Source of the DNA: a virus
Length of the DNA stretch: 26,114 nucleotides
Strand: one strand, 5' to 3'
Virus record (IMG/VR): IMGVR_UViG_3300020421_000120
Location: 1-26,114 of that record
Position 1 is the first letter of the stretch. Each line of letters begins with the position of its first letter. Both the position numbers and the translations under genes were made by a program. The notes under the pieces are model-generated. The model was given only the letters and a program-made list of their open reading frames with translations, did no database searches and had not been told where the DNA came from. Below, piece after piece: positions 15,817-23,932 of the stretch.

Positions 15817-16248
15817 TTAAGCCAGTGTAATAGTCAAATTGCCTGTAGTAATTTGGAAAGTATCGCCGTCTTGGATAGTTTTACTTGTTGCCAATGTACC
15901 GTAGAACAACACATTGCCTGAACCATGTGATGCACCATCCATAATTGCAACGTGAGTAATCGCACCCCAGTCACCACCGTTAGCAGGATCAAATGTTACG
16001 TTTGCGTTTGTAGTAATTGTACCACCTGGTGAACTTGCCGCCGCAAATGTTACTGCTTTTCTGGCGTAATCATTTGAGTTGCCAACTTCGTCAGTTAGTG
16101 TACCTGCTTCTAAATTAGCGTTGGTAGTTGCTGTGTCTACTGTTTCTTTGAACAACCCTACGTAAACTGTAGTAGGCGAAGTGTATGCTGTGTTTCTTAG
16201 AACATGGTCCAGTAAGGCCGTTTCTAAGTAGTTACTTGCTTGACTCAT
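15817..16248 (-). CDS. Small tail fiber-type virion protein
   Basis: The product is 143 aa. It begins QASNYLETALLDHVLRNTAY, TSPTTVYVGLFKE, and continues with YARKAVTFAAASSPGGTITT, GGDWGAITHVAIMDG and a final LFYGTLATSKTIQDGDTFQI. This 'NYLE.alldHvlrnt.yt.P..vYvaLf' family is widespread as a small structural protein in marine phages and is often called tail fiber protein. AAGGAGA lies upstream of the ATG. It is beta-rich, with no catalytic residues seen. Family recognition is good; its exact place in the virion is not known. Confidence 0.78.
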   Translation of the reverse strand: MSQASNYLETALLDHVLRNTAYTSPTTVYVGLFKETVDTATTNANLEAGTLTDEVGNSNDYARKAVTFAAASSPGGTITTNANVTFDPANGGDWGAITHVAIMDGASHGSGNVLFYGTLATSKTIQDGDTFQITTGNLTITLA

Positions 16249-16276
16249 TTTGAGATCTCCTTGTAAATGTTTAGTC

Positions 16277-16288
16277 TTGTATATACAA
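16277..16288. promoter_or_regulatory. 12-bp perfect palindrome TTGTATATACAA
   Basis: TTGTATATACAA reads the same on both strands. It lies between the late-like motif (16291-16299) and the gene starting at 16248, around where a transcript from that motif would begin. It could bind a dimeric regulator or be chance in AT-rich DNA. Confidence 0.3.
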
Positions 16289-16290
16289 AC

Positions 16291-16299
16291 ATATTTATT
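16291..16299 (-). promoter_or_regulatory. T4-late-like promoter motif before small fiber gene
   Basis: AATAAATAT on the minus strand lies in the 73-nt gap between the second paralogous fiber gene and the small fiber gene, 42 bases before its start. It matches TATAAATA except at the first base. It may drive the small fiber, repeat protein, terminase and portal genes. Confidence 0.45.
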
Positions 16300-16321
16300 G
16301 TAATTGTTGATTTAGCCTTTA

Positions 16322-16966
16322 TTATGCCAGCCTATTGATTAATAATGGTGTGTGTGGTATTGTTGAAGTAGTGTTAGTTCTGTTGCTAAACTCAATATAT
16401 GTGTCTGTACTACCTGTAAATGTAACAACGTCAGACCAATTATATGCTCTAAAATAGAAACTTATAGTTTCGCTTAGGCCTGTTAAAAGAGTTGAATCGT
16501 CACTTTCTTTCTTTAACTTAAAATTCCAAATGAAGTTAATACTTGTACCGTGTGACCCTGTAATAAATGGTGATACAGTTCCTATTTGATATGTACCAGT
16601 AGGAAATGATATTTTAGTATCGCCAGCGGTGTTAGTGCCTGTGGTAACACCAAGACTATTTCCACCTATAATTGTAAACCCACCATCATAATTGTATGAT
16701 TGTAGAGTACTTTGAAAATTTATATCAGCATCAAATTCTAATAAAATAGCATTGAATCCAATACCTGATTGAGGTTCAAATTTTGTTGTTGATGAATTGT
16801 ACATCAACACGTCATTGTTAGTTGCACCTGAAGTATCAAAAGTATCAATGATTGCGTTGGTGTTGTCTATGTTTTGTTTAATGTCAGGACGAGCAAGTCT
16901 AATTAGATCGCTACCATTGTCAACATTAGTTGTTCCTGCTTTTGTTCCGCTTGGCCAAGTAGGCAT
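16322..16966 (-). CDS. Paralogous tail fiber protein 2
   Basis: The product is 214 aa. The N-terminal part (TWPSGTKAGTTNVDNGSD, ARPDIKQNIDNTNAIIDTFD, then VLMYNSSTTKFEP) is the same module as in the upstream neighbour and in many marine phage fibers; it is probably the tail-binding part. The C-terminal half is beta-rich and differs from the neighbour except for GVTTGTNTAGD and FPTGTYQI. GGAG lies 7 bases before the ATG, and the start overlaps the upstream stop (TAATG). It is probably a trimeric receptor-binding or decoration fiber. Confidence 0.75.
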   Translation of the reverse strand: MPTWPSGTKAGTTNVDNGSDLIRLARPDIKQNIDNTNAIIDTFDTSGATNNDVLMYNSSTTKFEPQSGIGFNAILLEFDADINFQSTLQSYNYDGGFTIIGGNSLGVTTGTNTAGDTKISFPTGTYQIGTVSPFITGSHGTSINFIWNFKLKKESDDSTLLTGLSETISFYFRAYNWSDVVTFTGSTDTYIEFSNRTNTTSTIPHTPLLINRLA

Positions 16967-17622
16967 TATAGTCTCCTCAATGTTATTATAGGATGGTCAA
17001 CGTCAGAGGCTACTGAACCACCTTCATGATTTTCGTAACTAAATCTTATATCTGTTGACTCAGAAAAAGTAAAATGTGCTATTGTGTATACAAACCATCT
17101 GTAATTGAAATCACCTCTTTTAAACTCAAGGTCTGCTACTGTAGTACCATCTAATTTTTTCCACAACAATCTAAAACTTTGTGTGAACCCGCCACTTGAT
17201 GCTGTGCCTTGTGGTGCTGGTACAAAGTAAGGTATAGATATAACATAATTTCCTGCAGGGAATGTTGCTATTCTATCTCCGTCACCGTTAGTAGATGTTG
17301 TAATTCCTAAATTACTACTACCATGTTGCACCGTAAATGTTCCATCAAAAAATTCAAATACATTGGCAATGCTTGTGGCACCAAATGCTGAAAAGTTAAA
17401 CAGTCCTAAATTAGAAAGGTCTGTCATTCCGCCTAAGTCAAATTTGTTTGTACTTGAATTATAAATTAACGTGTCTTTTTGGCTTGGAGTGCCAATGTTA
17501 AATTCGTCTGTTATAGAATTTACATCTTTAACGTTTTTGAATATCTCAAAACGTGCTTCAGCAATGCTGTCACTATCTGCATCAATGTTAGATGTTGATG
17601 TAGTAGATGTTGGCCATGTCAT
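16966..17622 (-). CDS. Paralogous tail fiber protein 1
   Basis: The product is 218 aa. TWPTSTTSTSNIDADSDSI, ARFEIFKNVKDVNSITDEFN and TLIYNSSTNKFDLGG correspond in order to the next gene. GITTSTNGDGDRIATFPAGN matches the later common segment. Between and after these the two differ. The C-terminal half (RLLWKKLDGTTVADLEFKRG and onward) is beta-rich like trimeric fiber heads. The start overlaps the stop of the 54-aa gene (TAATG), with GAGG ahead. Tandem duplication followed by divergence of the tip is the simplest reading. Confidence 0.75.
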   Translation of the reverse strand: MTWPTSTTSTSNIDADSDSIAEARFEIFKNVKDVNSITDEFNIGTPSQKDTLIYNSSTNKFDLGGMTDLSNLGLFNFSAFGATSIANVFEFFDGTFTVQHGSSNLGITTSTNGDGDRIATFPAGNYVISIPYFVPAPQGTASSGGFTQSFRLLWKKLDGTTVADLEFKRGDFNYRWFVYTIAHFTFSESTDIRFSYENHEGGSVASDVDHPIITLRRL

Positions 17623-17786
17623 TACTCAACCTCGCCATTAACAATGTAAAAACCTGTTGGGTCTATACCAGCATCTGTTAATTTAGTTTCTAAGTTTGTA
17701 GTTTTTTCATCTGATGTCATTTCACTAACATCACCTACGTCTACGTTTTGTTTTGTGCCGTCAATTAATTGTATTTCTAAAATCAT
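17622..17786 (-). CDS. Small acidic protein of unknown function (54 aa)
   Basis: The ATG at 17786 overlaps the stop of the LamG-like gene as ATGA, with GGAGTATATAA ahead, and its stop TAA overlaps the next start as TAATG. The product begins ILEIQLIDGTKQNVDVGDVS and ends FYIVNGEVE; it is acidic and likely a small beta-alpha fold. The tight coupling on both sides argues for a real gene. A fiber chaperone or connector role is possible only by location. Confidence 0.68.
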   Translation of the reverse strand: MILEIQLIDGTKQNVDVGDVSEMTSDEKTTNLETKLTDAGIDPTGFYIVNGEVE

Positions 17787-20700
17787 TTATATACTCCTAC
17801 ATCATCACGAATTGCGTTTCCAGTGTCACCATCTGAACCATCAAAGTGTAACAACAACAATGTATTTTTATCATTTACAAATTGTTCTGTTGGTGCTGTA
17901 AAGTTAGATGTATATCTTGCTGTTCTACTTACTCTGAATTCATCTATATGCCCACGCCAACTTTCGCTTCCACCTCTGCTTACACCAATTAGGTATTCAC
18001 TGTTGTCTGCCCAGTTTCTGTCATCTGCGTATGTACTACCTTCTTGATTACCATCTAAGAACATTCTGGTATTGCCACTGCTGTCTCTTGAAACAGCAAT
18101 ATGATACCATGTGTTGTTGCTTATGGCTGTTGAGCCTGTGATTCTTGTAATTGCATCATTGTTTGCGGCATATTCAAACCTATTGTTTGTGTCATTGTAG
18201 ACTAAACCAAATTGATTGTTTGCGTTGAACACATACATATTACCAGTTATATCTGTATCTTTTCTAACCCATGCTTCAAATGTAAATTCACCACGACCAA
18301 TTTCAGCAAATGCATCTTCTGATGACATTTTTATACCGTCATAATCAGAATCATGATACCAACTTGAAATACCATATTTGTATTGAGCCGTATCTATTTC
18401 ACCACCAAATACTACATTAGGATTTGAAGGATATCTTAGATCATCGTCGTCAACAAGTGCACCTTCACAATGTAATAACAATATAGTATTGGAGTCATTA
18501 GTGTGTGCTGTTGTTGGTACTGTATAACTGCCTGAGTATACTGCACTTTTGTGAATTCTAATTTCATCTAAGTCACCACTGAACCATGCTGAACTACCAA
18601 ATGCTCCACCAAACCAATTTTGATAATATTCATTATCAAACACCGCTGTTCCGTGTGAAGTTGTTGACTCTTCGCCGCCATTTAGGAATTGTTTTAGATC
18701 TGTGCCATCCCATTGTAAAGCATAATGGTTCCAATCCGTTGTGCTGTATGATGAACTTGTACTCACTCCTACAGCGCCATTCCAAGTACCACCACCAACT
18801 GTGCTTGTGTAAACTTGTACTTTGCCACTGTTGGTTCTTATGAATATGCTGTTTGATTCTGTACTTGCATTACTCTGTGTCATACCAAACAAGTTCTGCG
18901 TTCCTGTTGAACCTGTCTTAAAGAAAAATTCAAGTGTCCAAGGATTAGCAACATCCCAGTCTGGATATGCTTCTATATAATCTCCTGAACCGTCAAGTGT
19001 TACTTTTTGATAACCAAATTTAGGTGTTACATCATTAAGATAAGCGTTATCAACCAAACGAGGACGAGCGGCTCTGCCCTGCATCATTCCATTGTTTGTG
19101 CTTATAAAGTGTGAATTGTCTATACCATTAAAGTCTAAAAGTAATTGTGTATCAGTAGTAGCATGAGGTGCCGCTGTTGGTACAACAATAGTTGTTGAAC
19201 TTGGATTATATCTATAGGTGTCACTTACACGCACATTGTCAATATAGGCAGTCAAAGTACCTGAGCCGTTGTTTAACATATTACTGGCACCGTCTGCCAT
19301 GCTACCAATACCCATCTTGTATCTGCTAAGTGATCCAACTGCTGTGTTACTACCAGTTACATTTTGTTGTCTTGTGCCATTAACAAAGAAACTTAAATTA
19401 CCACTGTCATCTCTAACCAACGCCATATGATGCCAAGTGCTTTGTGCAAGTGTACCTGACGCCGCGGCAACGTTCATGTCACCTGCAACATAAACCTGTA
19501 ATTTGTTATCATGGTTTCTATACAATACAAAAAAGTCGTTAGTGCCTGTGCCACCACTGTCTTGCTTATTGGATATGATAGTGTTACTTGCACTACCTGT
19601 ATCTTGCTGAACATAAAAGAAACATTCAAATGTAAATGCTTTAGGAAATATAAAATCTTCAGGATGTGTTGGCTCAACAATTATGCCTCCGTCACCAACA
19701 AAACGCATTGATGATTCATTTATTTTTGATTGTACTTCTGAAATTTTAGCGGTACCTGTTGGTGTTAGTGCAACGTGTTTGCCTGAATGTTTAAGAATTG
19801 ATTTAGGTAATGCAAAGTTGGCATTAGTTGTATCAGTTCCTGAATATTTTGCATGATTGTATACTCTTAGATCCTGATAATTTCCATTAAATTCATTTGA
19901 ATTATTAGATGAAAATTGTCCAACGTGTAGTGTTGAAAATCCTGTGTTTACACTATACCATGTTCCATTTATTGGACTTCCTTGTGCTGTTGTTTTTTGT
20001 ACTCCATCAATATAAAATCTCTTAGAACCACTGTCATTTACAATAGCAACATGGTGCCAATCACTGTCACCTAAACCAATCATATTTTCATTTCCAAAAG
20101 TTACAGTTGATCCATTGTTGAATCCAAACAACCATCTACTGCCACTGTCTGCACTTGATAGTAGCCAGTTGCCGTTTGTTGTTGAGTCTGTGGCTTTTAC
20201 CCAAAGTTCAACTGTGTATGATGCACTTGAGGCATTACCAAAGGCTGTTGCTGGTACATATGTTAATCCACTGTCGCCTGTGTTGTTGTTATGTAATGAA
20301 CTATTATAACTTGAATAATAACCACCACCTGATACTACTGAAGAAGTGCCTTGTGTTACTGTGCCTGCTGATGATTGACTTGTGCCTGTAACAAGATGTG
20401 AAACATCATTAACACCGTTTGCATCATCAAATGGAACTGCAAGTTGTAAATTAGTTGCATCTTCATCAGTTCTGTACTCTACTGCTTTTGCACCATTGTC
20501 ATCATCAAAGTGTGTTAAGGTATCTTTACCATCCATGTGTACCAATAACTGTGTGTCATCATCATTTACAAAAGGACCTTTTGGTGTAAAATTGTCTACT
20601 GTGTATCTTACTGATTTTGAAAGACGGAATTCATCTATGTGTCCGTTCATTGCATATGATGAGCCACTTGCCCAGTCACCAATTCTTCGTATACCGTCCA

Positions 20701-21232
20701 TACCTTTGTCAGCACTCATTGATCCTGCTGATCCGTTGTCATTGGTTAGTTCTGCGCCATCCCAATAAAATTTTAATGAACTGCCATTCTTAACAGCCGC
20801 AATATGATACCAAGTATCTGTTGCTGGGGTAATATCAAGATTTCTTATCTGTGTGTATGCTGTTGAACCATCTGATACTGCCATTGCAATAGTATAGGCA
20901 TTAAACTTGTTGTAGAGTGAAAGATAGTCACCTCTTGTAGAAGTTGTACACAACATACTAAAAGTGTTTATGCCTGGTAATGATGCCCAACGCACCCACA
21001 TTTCTAATGTAAAGTCGTCTGCATAATCTATATTTTGTGCTGTGTGATCTACAAGGATATAATCATCTGTGCCACCGTCAAATAACGCACTGGATCCATA
21101 TTTGTATTGTGCTGTGTCTACTTGAACTTGTTCTTTAGCACTTAGTCCAACTTTCTTACGGATAACTGTTGCTTCTGCCGTCACTGACGCCTGGAACGCC
21201 AACAACGATAATCTACTTGCTCCTAATGGCAT
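17783..21232 (-). CDS. Large fiber/adhesin with five LamG-like (concanavalin A-like) domains
   Basis: The product is 1149 aa. Five LamG-like (jelly-roll lectin-type) domains are visible at about 40-235, 300-475, 500-705, 745-930 and 955-1140. Each has a 'FTLE.WV' strand, a 'W.H.A...(D/N).....F.DG' middle and usually an ending like HIDEFRLSKSVRYT. Most are followed by a linker 'NDxxTxLLLHxDG' (e.g. VNDDDTQLLVHMDG, VNDKNTLLLLHFDG). Such domains bind glycans or proteins on surfaces. The start has AAGGAGA ahead. It is probably a tail- or capsid-attached adhesin that helps hold the phage to host polysaccharide. No hydrolase motif is seen. Confidence 0.85.
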   Translation of the reverse strand: MPLGASRLSLLAFQASVTAEATVIRKKVGLSAKEQVQVDTAQYKYGSSALFDGGTDDYILVDHTAQNIDYADDFTLEMWVRWASLPGINTFSMLCTTSTRGDYLSLYNKFNAYTIAMAVSDGSTAYTQIRNLDITPATDTWYHIAAVKNGSSLKFYWDGAELTNDNGSAGSMSADKGMDGIRRIGDWASGSSYAMNGHIDEFRLSKSVRYTVDNFTPKGPFVNDDDTQLLVHMDGKDTLTHFDDDNGAKAVEYRTDEDATNLQLAVPFDDANGVNDVSHLVTGTSQSSAGTVTQGTSSVVSGGGYYSSYNSSLHNNNTGDSGLTYVPATAFGNASSASYTVELWVKATDSTTNGNWLLSSADSGSRWLFGFNNGSTVTFGNENMIGLGDSDWHHVAIVNDSGSKRFYIDGVQKTTAQGSPINGTWYSVNTGFSTLHVGQFSSNNSNEFNGNYQDLRVYNHAKYSGTDTTNANFALPKSILKHSGKHVALTPTGTAKISEVQSKINESSMRFVGDGGIIVEPTHPEDFIFPKAFTFECFFYVQQDTGSASNTIISNKQDSGGTGTNDFFVLYRNHDNKLQVYVAGDMNVAAASGTLAQSTWHHMALVRDDSGNLSFFVNGTRQQNVTGSNTAVGSLSRYKMGIGSMADGASNMLNNGSGTLTAYIDNVRVSDTYRYNPSSTTIVVPTAAPHATTDTQLLLDFNGIDNSHFISTNNGMMQGRAARPRLVDNAYLNDVTPKFGYQKVTLDGSGDYIEAYPDWDVANPWTLEFFFKTGSTGTQNLFGMTQSNASTESNSIFIRTNSGKVQVYTSTVGGGTWNGAVGVSTSSSYSTTDWNHYALQWDGTDLKQFLNGGEESTTSHGTAVFDNEYYQNWFGGAFGSSAWFSGDLDEIRIHKSAVYSGSYTVPTTAHTNDSNTILLLHCEGALVDDDDLRYPSNPNVVFGGEIDTAQYKYGISSWYHDSDYDGIKMSSEDAFAEIGRGEFTFEAWVRKDTDITGNMYVFNANNQFGLVYNDTNNRFEYAANNDAITRITGSTAISNNTWYHIAVSRDSSGNTRMFLDGNQEGSTYADDRNWADNSEYLIGVSRGGSESWRGHIDEFRVSRTARYTSNFTAPTEQFVNDKNTLLLLHFDGSDGDTGNAIRDDVGVYK

Positions 21233-21242
21233 ATTGTTCTCC

Positions 21243-21962
21243 TTACGCTTGGAAGTCTGTTGCTATTGAGGCAAAATAGTTTGTTCCGTCTGGTGTATGG
21301 ATACTAACAATACTATCATTAGTAAGTGTTTTGTTTCCGCCTGCAAATTTATATGTACCTGTTCCTGTTGCTGATCCTGATCCACTTACAATAAGTGTAA
21401 TAGTTTGGCCTGCGGCCGCATCTGTAAATGCACTCAATGCCAATCCTGAACTAATAGTTACTGTCTTAACATTTCCTGTTGATACAGTAAGTCCTGGTGA
21501 ATCGTTTGATCCAATTGCTTCAACTGTTTCTGCGTAGTCTTTTAAGATTGGATTTGTAATAAGTTCGCCTTGTGCGTCAAGTTCTCCACCAAGTTGTGGT
21601 GAAGTGTCTTCTACAACATTAGAAATACCACCGCTTGATATAGTTGTAAAACTAAGGTTTCCGCCACCGTCTGTTTGTAGTACTTGAGCGTTTGTGCCAT
21701 CTGCTGTTGGCCAACTTAAACCATCAAGTATAACCTTACCTGATCCGTCTGGCGTGATTGTAATGTTGCCATTTGATACACTTTGAATACCTTGACCATT
21801 AACATCTAATGGTCCGCCAAGTTGTGGTGTTGTATCATCACCAAGGTCGTTCATTTTGTTTGTAAGTAGGTCAACGAAGTTGTTGTCTAATTCTGCGTAT
21901 GTGAGTGAACTACCTTTAGTAGTTGCTCCTGCACTTGATTCTTGTCTTAGCGTAATAGCCAT
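21243..21962 (-). CDS. Tail fiber protein (N-terminal tail-binding type)
   Basis: The product is 239 aa. ITLRQESSAGATTKGSSLTY with AELDNNFVDLL is the common tail-attachment start of phage fibers. Two copies of a repeat follow: DTTPQLGGPLDVNGQGI (about 42-58) and DTSPQLGGELDAQGELI (about 117-133). The last part, GTYKFAGGNKTL then SIVSIHTPDGTNYFASIAT, is a typical fiber-tip beta segment. GGAG lies upstream of the ATG. It opens the fiber operon behind a late-like motif. A virion fiber is a safe call; the receptor is unknown. Confidence 0.82.
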   Translation of the reverse strand: MAITLRQESSAGATTKGSSLTYAELDNNFVDLLTNKMNDLGDDTTPQLGGPLDVNGQGIQSVSNGNITITPDGSGKVILDGLSWPTADGTNAQVLQTDGGGNLSFTTISSGGISNVVEDTSPQLGGELDAQGELITNPILKDYAETVEAIGSNDSPGLTVSTGNVKTVTISSGLALSAFTDAAAGQTITLIVSGSGSATGTGTYKFAGGNKTLTNDSIVSIHTPDGTNYFASIATDFQA

Positions 21963-21995
21963 AATAATTGTCTCCAGGTTTTTTTTGCGTCAACA

Positions 21996-22004
21996 GTATT
22001 TAGC
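21996..22004 (-). promoter_or_regulatory. T4-late-like promoter motif before fiber operon
   Basis: GCTAAATAC (extending to GCTAAATACT) lies on the minus strand directly after the stop of the last accessory gene and 33 bases before the fiber start. The same 10-mer is found at 25187-25196, before the first gene of the strand. It probably starts the fiber transcript. Confidence 0.55.
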
Positions 22005-22466
22005 CTAACGGTTATAATAGGTGTAATAATCCGTCATTTTCGCTAAGTGATTACGTTTTTCTTGTAGTGTGCTTCGTTTTTGTAGTATTATAAGAGGTTC
22101 TGTGTAGTTGTATTCTATAGGAAATGGTGCACCTTCACTGTCAGGACACATAGCAAGGCATTCTACATCTTTTGTTTTGAACTTCTTGTTTATAGCATCT
22201 ACTTCTTTGTGTACTCTGTCAAAGTCCCAATCAAATCCATATACAATAACTGCTTCTAAGCCAAACTGTCTGTTAAACGTGGCAAAGTTTTCTGCTACTG
22301 TCATAGGTGTTGTACTTTCTACCAAACTTATACGATCCATATATTGTTGTAGGTAAGGACATATTGCATGACCACCAAGACGTTTGCGTGGCTTGGCTAT
22401 CACACGTTTTAACCATCTCCAAATATTAGTGGTGTTGTTCTTTGACGTTGGCTTGGGTAAATTCAC
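22005..22466 (-). CDS. Unknown protein with conserved CP motif (accessory cassette)
   Basis: The product is about 153 aa. It begins basic (WRWLKRVIAKPRKRLGGHAI, CPYLQQY), then FNRQFGLEAVIVYGFDWDFD, DVECLAMCPDSEGAPFPI and an ending KMTDYYTYYNR. Two Cys-Pro pairs (ICPYL, MCPDS) stand out. Its general shape recalls DUF1415-like proteins, but I cannot confirm this. GTG at 22466 has GGAG 6 bases upstream; the ATG at 22478 has no ribosome site, so GTG is preferred. It overlaps the upstream gene's end by about 40 bases. Function is unknown. Confidence 0.6.
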   Translation of the reverse strand: MNLPKPTSKNNTTNIWRWLKRVIAKPRKRLGGHAICPYLQQYMDRISLVESTTPMTVAENFATFNRQFGLEAVIVYGFDWDFDRVHKEVDAINKKFKTKDVECLAMCPDSEGAPFPIEYNYTEPLIILQKRSTLQEKRNHLAKMTDYYTYYNR

Positions 22467-22953
22467 AAGATTCTCCATTAGGTAAATGTATTACAAATTC
22501 GCATTCAGTGTTATTGAATATGTTGTCCCATAAAGGTCTCCACCATTCGTGTAGTGGACGAGGTCTTGCTCTGTCAATAAGTGTGTCCATTTGACTTGTG
22601 ATATCTGTTGACCACATACTGTCAAATCCCCATAGGTTAATTTGTTTTGAAAATCTCATTAGATACTCTGCGGCATGAAGGCCTGCGTTGTATCTGTTTT
22701 TGCGTTCATAGACAGGATGCCAATCACCGCCTATGTTTTTTCCTTGTGCTATTGTTTTGATTGTTTGAGTACAATATATAGGTACTGTGGGATGATAGTT
22801 GTGTTTTTTCATCCATACTAAAACTTCGCCATCTATGATACTCATACCTTGATGCTTTATACCATGTTGAGGAATATTGCAAACAAGATTATAAGAGTCA
22901 TCGCTTGTAAAAAGTTTATTTGAGGGTCCATTGCCTATAAGGTTACTCTTCAT
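22426..22953 (-). CDS. GNGPS-type protein, sialyltransferase / DUF115-like (tentative)
   Basis: The product is 175 aa. LIGNGPSNKLF at the start and NLVCNIPQHG after it match the 'ivGNGPS.......d.v..cN' start of GT42/GT29-like sialyltransferases and DUF115 (MptE-like) proteins. NAGLHAAEYLM at about 90-100 and INLWGFDSMWS at about 106-116 match the later 'S.G..A...a...g...I.L.GfD' part. It is shorter than full family enzymes. A nucleotide-sugar transferase role on host or virion glycans is possible. The next gene with the GT-B-like motif is in the same cassette. Overlap with the upstream gene is 11 bases. Confidence 0.55.
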   Translation of the reverse strand: MKSNLIGNGPSNKLFTSDDSYNLVCNIPQHGIKHQGMSIIDGEVLVWMKKHNYHPTVPIYCTQTIKTIAQGKNIGGDWHPVYERKNRYNAGLHAAEYLMRFSKQINLWGFDSMWSTDITSQMDTLIDRARPRPLHEWWRPLWDNIFNNTECEFVIHLPNGESCEFTQANVKEQHH

Positions 22954-23137
22954 CCAAATCAGTCTCCATTAAATGTATTTTTGTTTTTAAGACATTGTAA
23001 TCTTCTCTTAATTCATTTATAGTTTTAATGATAACCTTTTGGTTGGTTAATAAATTTGTTAGATGCTTGTCTGCACGTTCGCACCAAGCATTTAACTCTA
23101 ATAAGTTTTGATATGGATCAAAGTCACCTTTTATCAT
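22943..23137 (-). CDS. Small coiled-coil protein of unknown function
   Basis: The product is 64 aa and mainly helical. It begins IKGDFDPYQNLLELNAWCER, then ADKHLTNLLTNQKVIIKTIN and LREDYNVLKTKIHLMETDL. Regular spacing of Leu/Ile/Val suggests a coiled coil. The start overlaps the upstream stop as ATGA. I recognise no enzymatic family. A small helper or structural role is the most that can be said. Confidence 0.65.
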   Translation of the reverse strand: MIKGDFDPYQNLLELNAWCERADKHLTNLLTNQKVIIKTINELREDYNVLKTKIHLMETDLDEE

Positions 23138-23592
23138 ATTATTCTATCCCTATACCATTTCTGTGAAGGCTCTAAAGTTGCGGCATCTTGCAACGCCCAA
23201 CCTCTTTCAACCCTATGTGCAAAAGTGTGTCTCTTTATTCCATTCTCTCTTGCTATTTTGCCATAGTATGCTACTTCATCTGGATCTTGATGTTTTCTAC
23301 ATCTGTTCATGTTTGTTTCTTTGGTTGTCCATTCAACATTGCCAGGTTCATAATCACCTATCTTGCTGACCCTATCCATTACCATATCTTCACTTGGCTT
23401 TGGACCTATATGATCTAACCATTCTAAGAATCCTTCTGATCCTTTCCATTCTTCACATACTTGTATGTCTACATAATATTTGGCTTGCTTACGGCAACTC
23501 CAAATCATTTTATACCATACTCTCCATTCATCAAGATACTCTTTACGCATCTCTGTATATAATGGATCATATTCTTTTTTCTTTTTAGTCAT
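23134..23592 (-). CDS. HNH endonuclease-like protein, catalytic site degenerate
   Basis: The product is 152 aa. The middle (VCEEWKGSEGFLEWLDHIGP, KPSEDMVMDRVSKIGDYEPG, NVEWTTKETNMNRCRKH) follows the pattern of phage HNH proteins ('i...W..f..F..dmG.rPs..hsldRidn.gnYepgNcrWat..eq..Nrr'). The catalytic His before 'DR' is replaced by Met (MVMDR), so cleavage is doubtful. The end (ARENGIKRHTFAHRVERGWA) is a helix-turn-helix-like DNA-binding part often attached to this family. AAGGA precedes the ATG. It may be a retired homing-type nuclease or a DNA-binding regulator. Confidence 0.68.
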   Translation of the reverse strand: MTKKKKEYDPLYTEMRKEYLDEWRVWYKMIWSCRKQAKYYVDIQVCEEWKGSEGFLEWLDHIGPKPSEDMVMDRVSKIGDYEPGNVEWTTKETNMNRCRKHQDPDEVAYYGKIARENGIKRHTFAHRVERGWALQDAATLEPSQKWYRDRII

Positions 23593-23932
23593 TGTTTTTC
23601 CTTACGGCATGACGATCTTCCCAATCACGTTTAGGTATGCTTTTGTGTATGTTCTCCAAGCAACCTTTGATTAGGTGTTTACGTCTACTCACAACAATAC
23701 AGTTGTGCGGTCCCCATGCTTCTATTTCGTCTTTGCGTACCATAACGTATTGATACGGTTTGTTTCCCCTATGCTCTTTTACACCACTGTCTTCCCACAT
23801 GGTGTACCATGTTTCTAACGTGAATGCCCATTCATGTTTTTGAAACTTTGCTTGTGCTTTTGAACGACTGTATTTCTTAATCCAATCATAGGGTATATTC
23901 GTTGGATTGTCGTATGTCTTTGTAAACGGCAT
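23585..23932 (-). CDS. Second HNH-like degenerate protein
   Basis: The product is 115 aa. It begins PFTKTYDNPTNIPYDWIKKY, then WAFTLETWYTMWEDSGVKEH and YQYVMVRKDEIEAWGPHNCI, then VVSRRKHLIKG. This is a looser version of the neighbour's pattern ('..W...MG....Y.mvR.D..G.w.p.Nc.i....e..'), with no catalytic His in place before 'vRkD'. The two may be distant paralogs. Start 23932 has AGGAAAG 6 bases upstream; a longer start at 23974 would overlap the glycosyltransferase-like gene more. Function is likely DNA binding, if any. Confidence 0.55.
   Translation of the reverse strand: MPFTKTYDNPTNIPYDWIKKYSRSKAQAKFQKHEWAFTLETWYTMWEDSGVKEHRGNKPYQYVMVRKDEIEAWGPHNCIVVSRRKHLIKGCLENIHKSIPKRDWEDRHAVRKNND

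Noticed and set aside
22005-22478. Firm DUF1415 assignment for the two-CP protein
   Set aside because: Only the general shape fits; conserved positions could not be aligned by eye with confidence.
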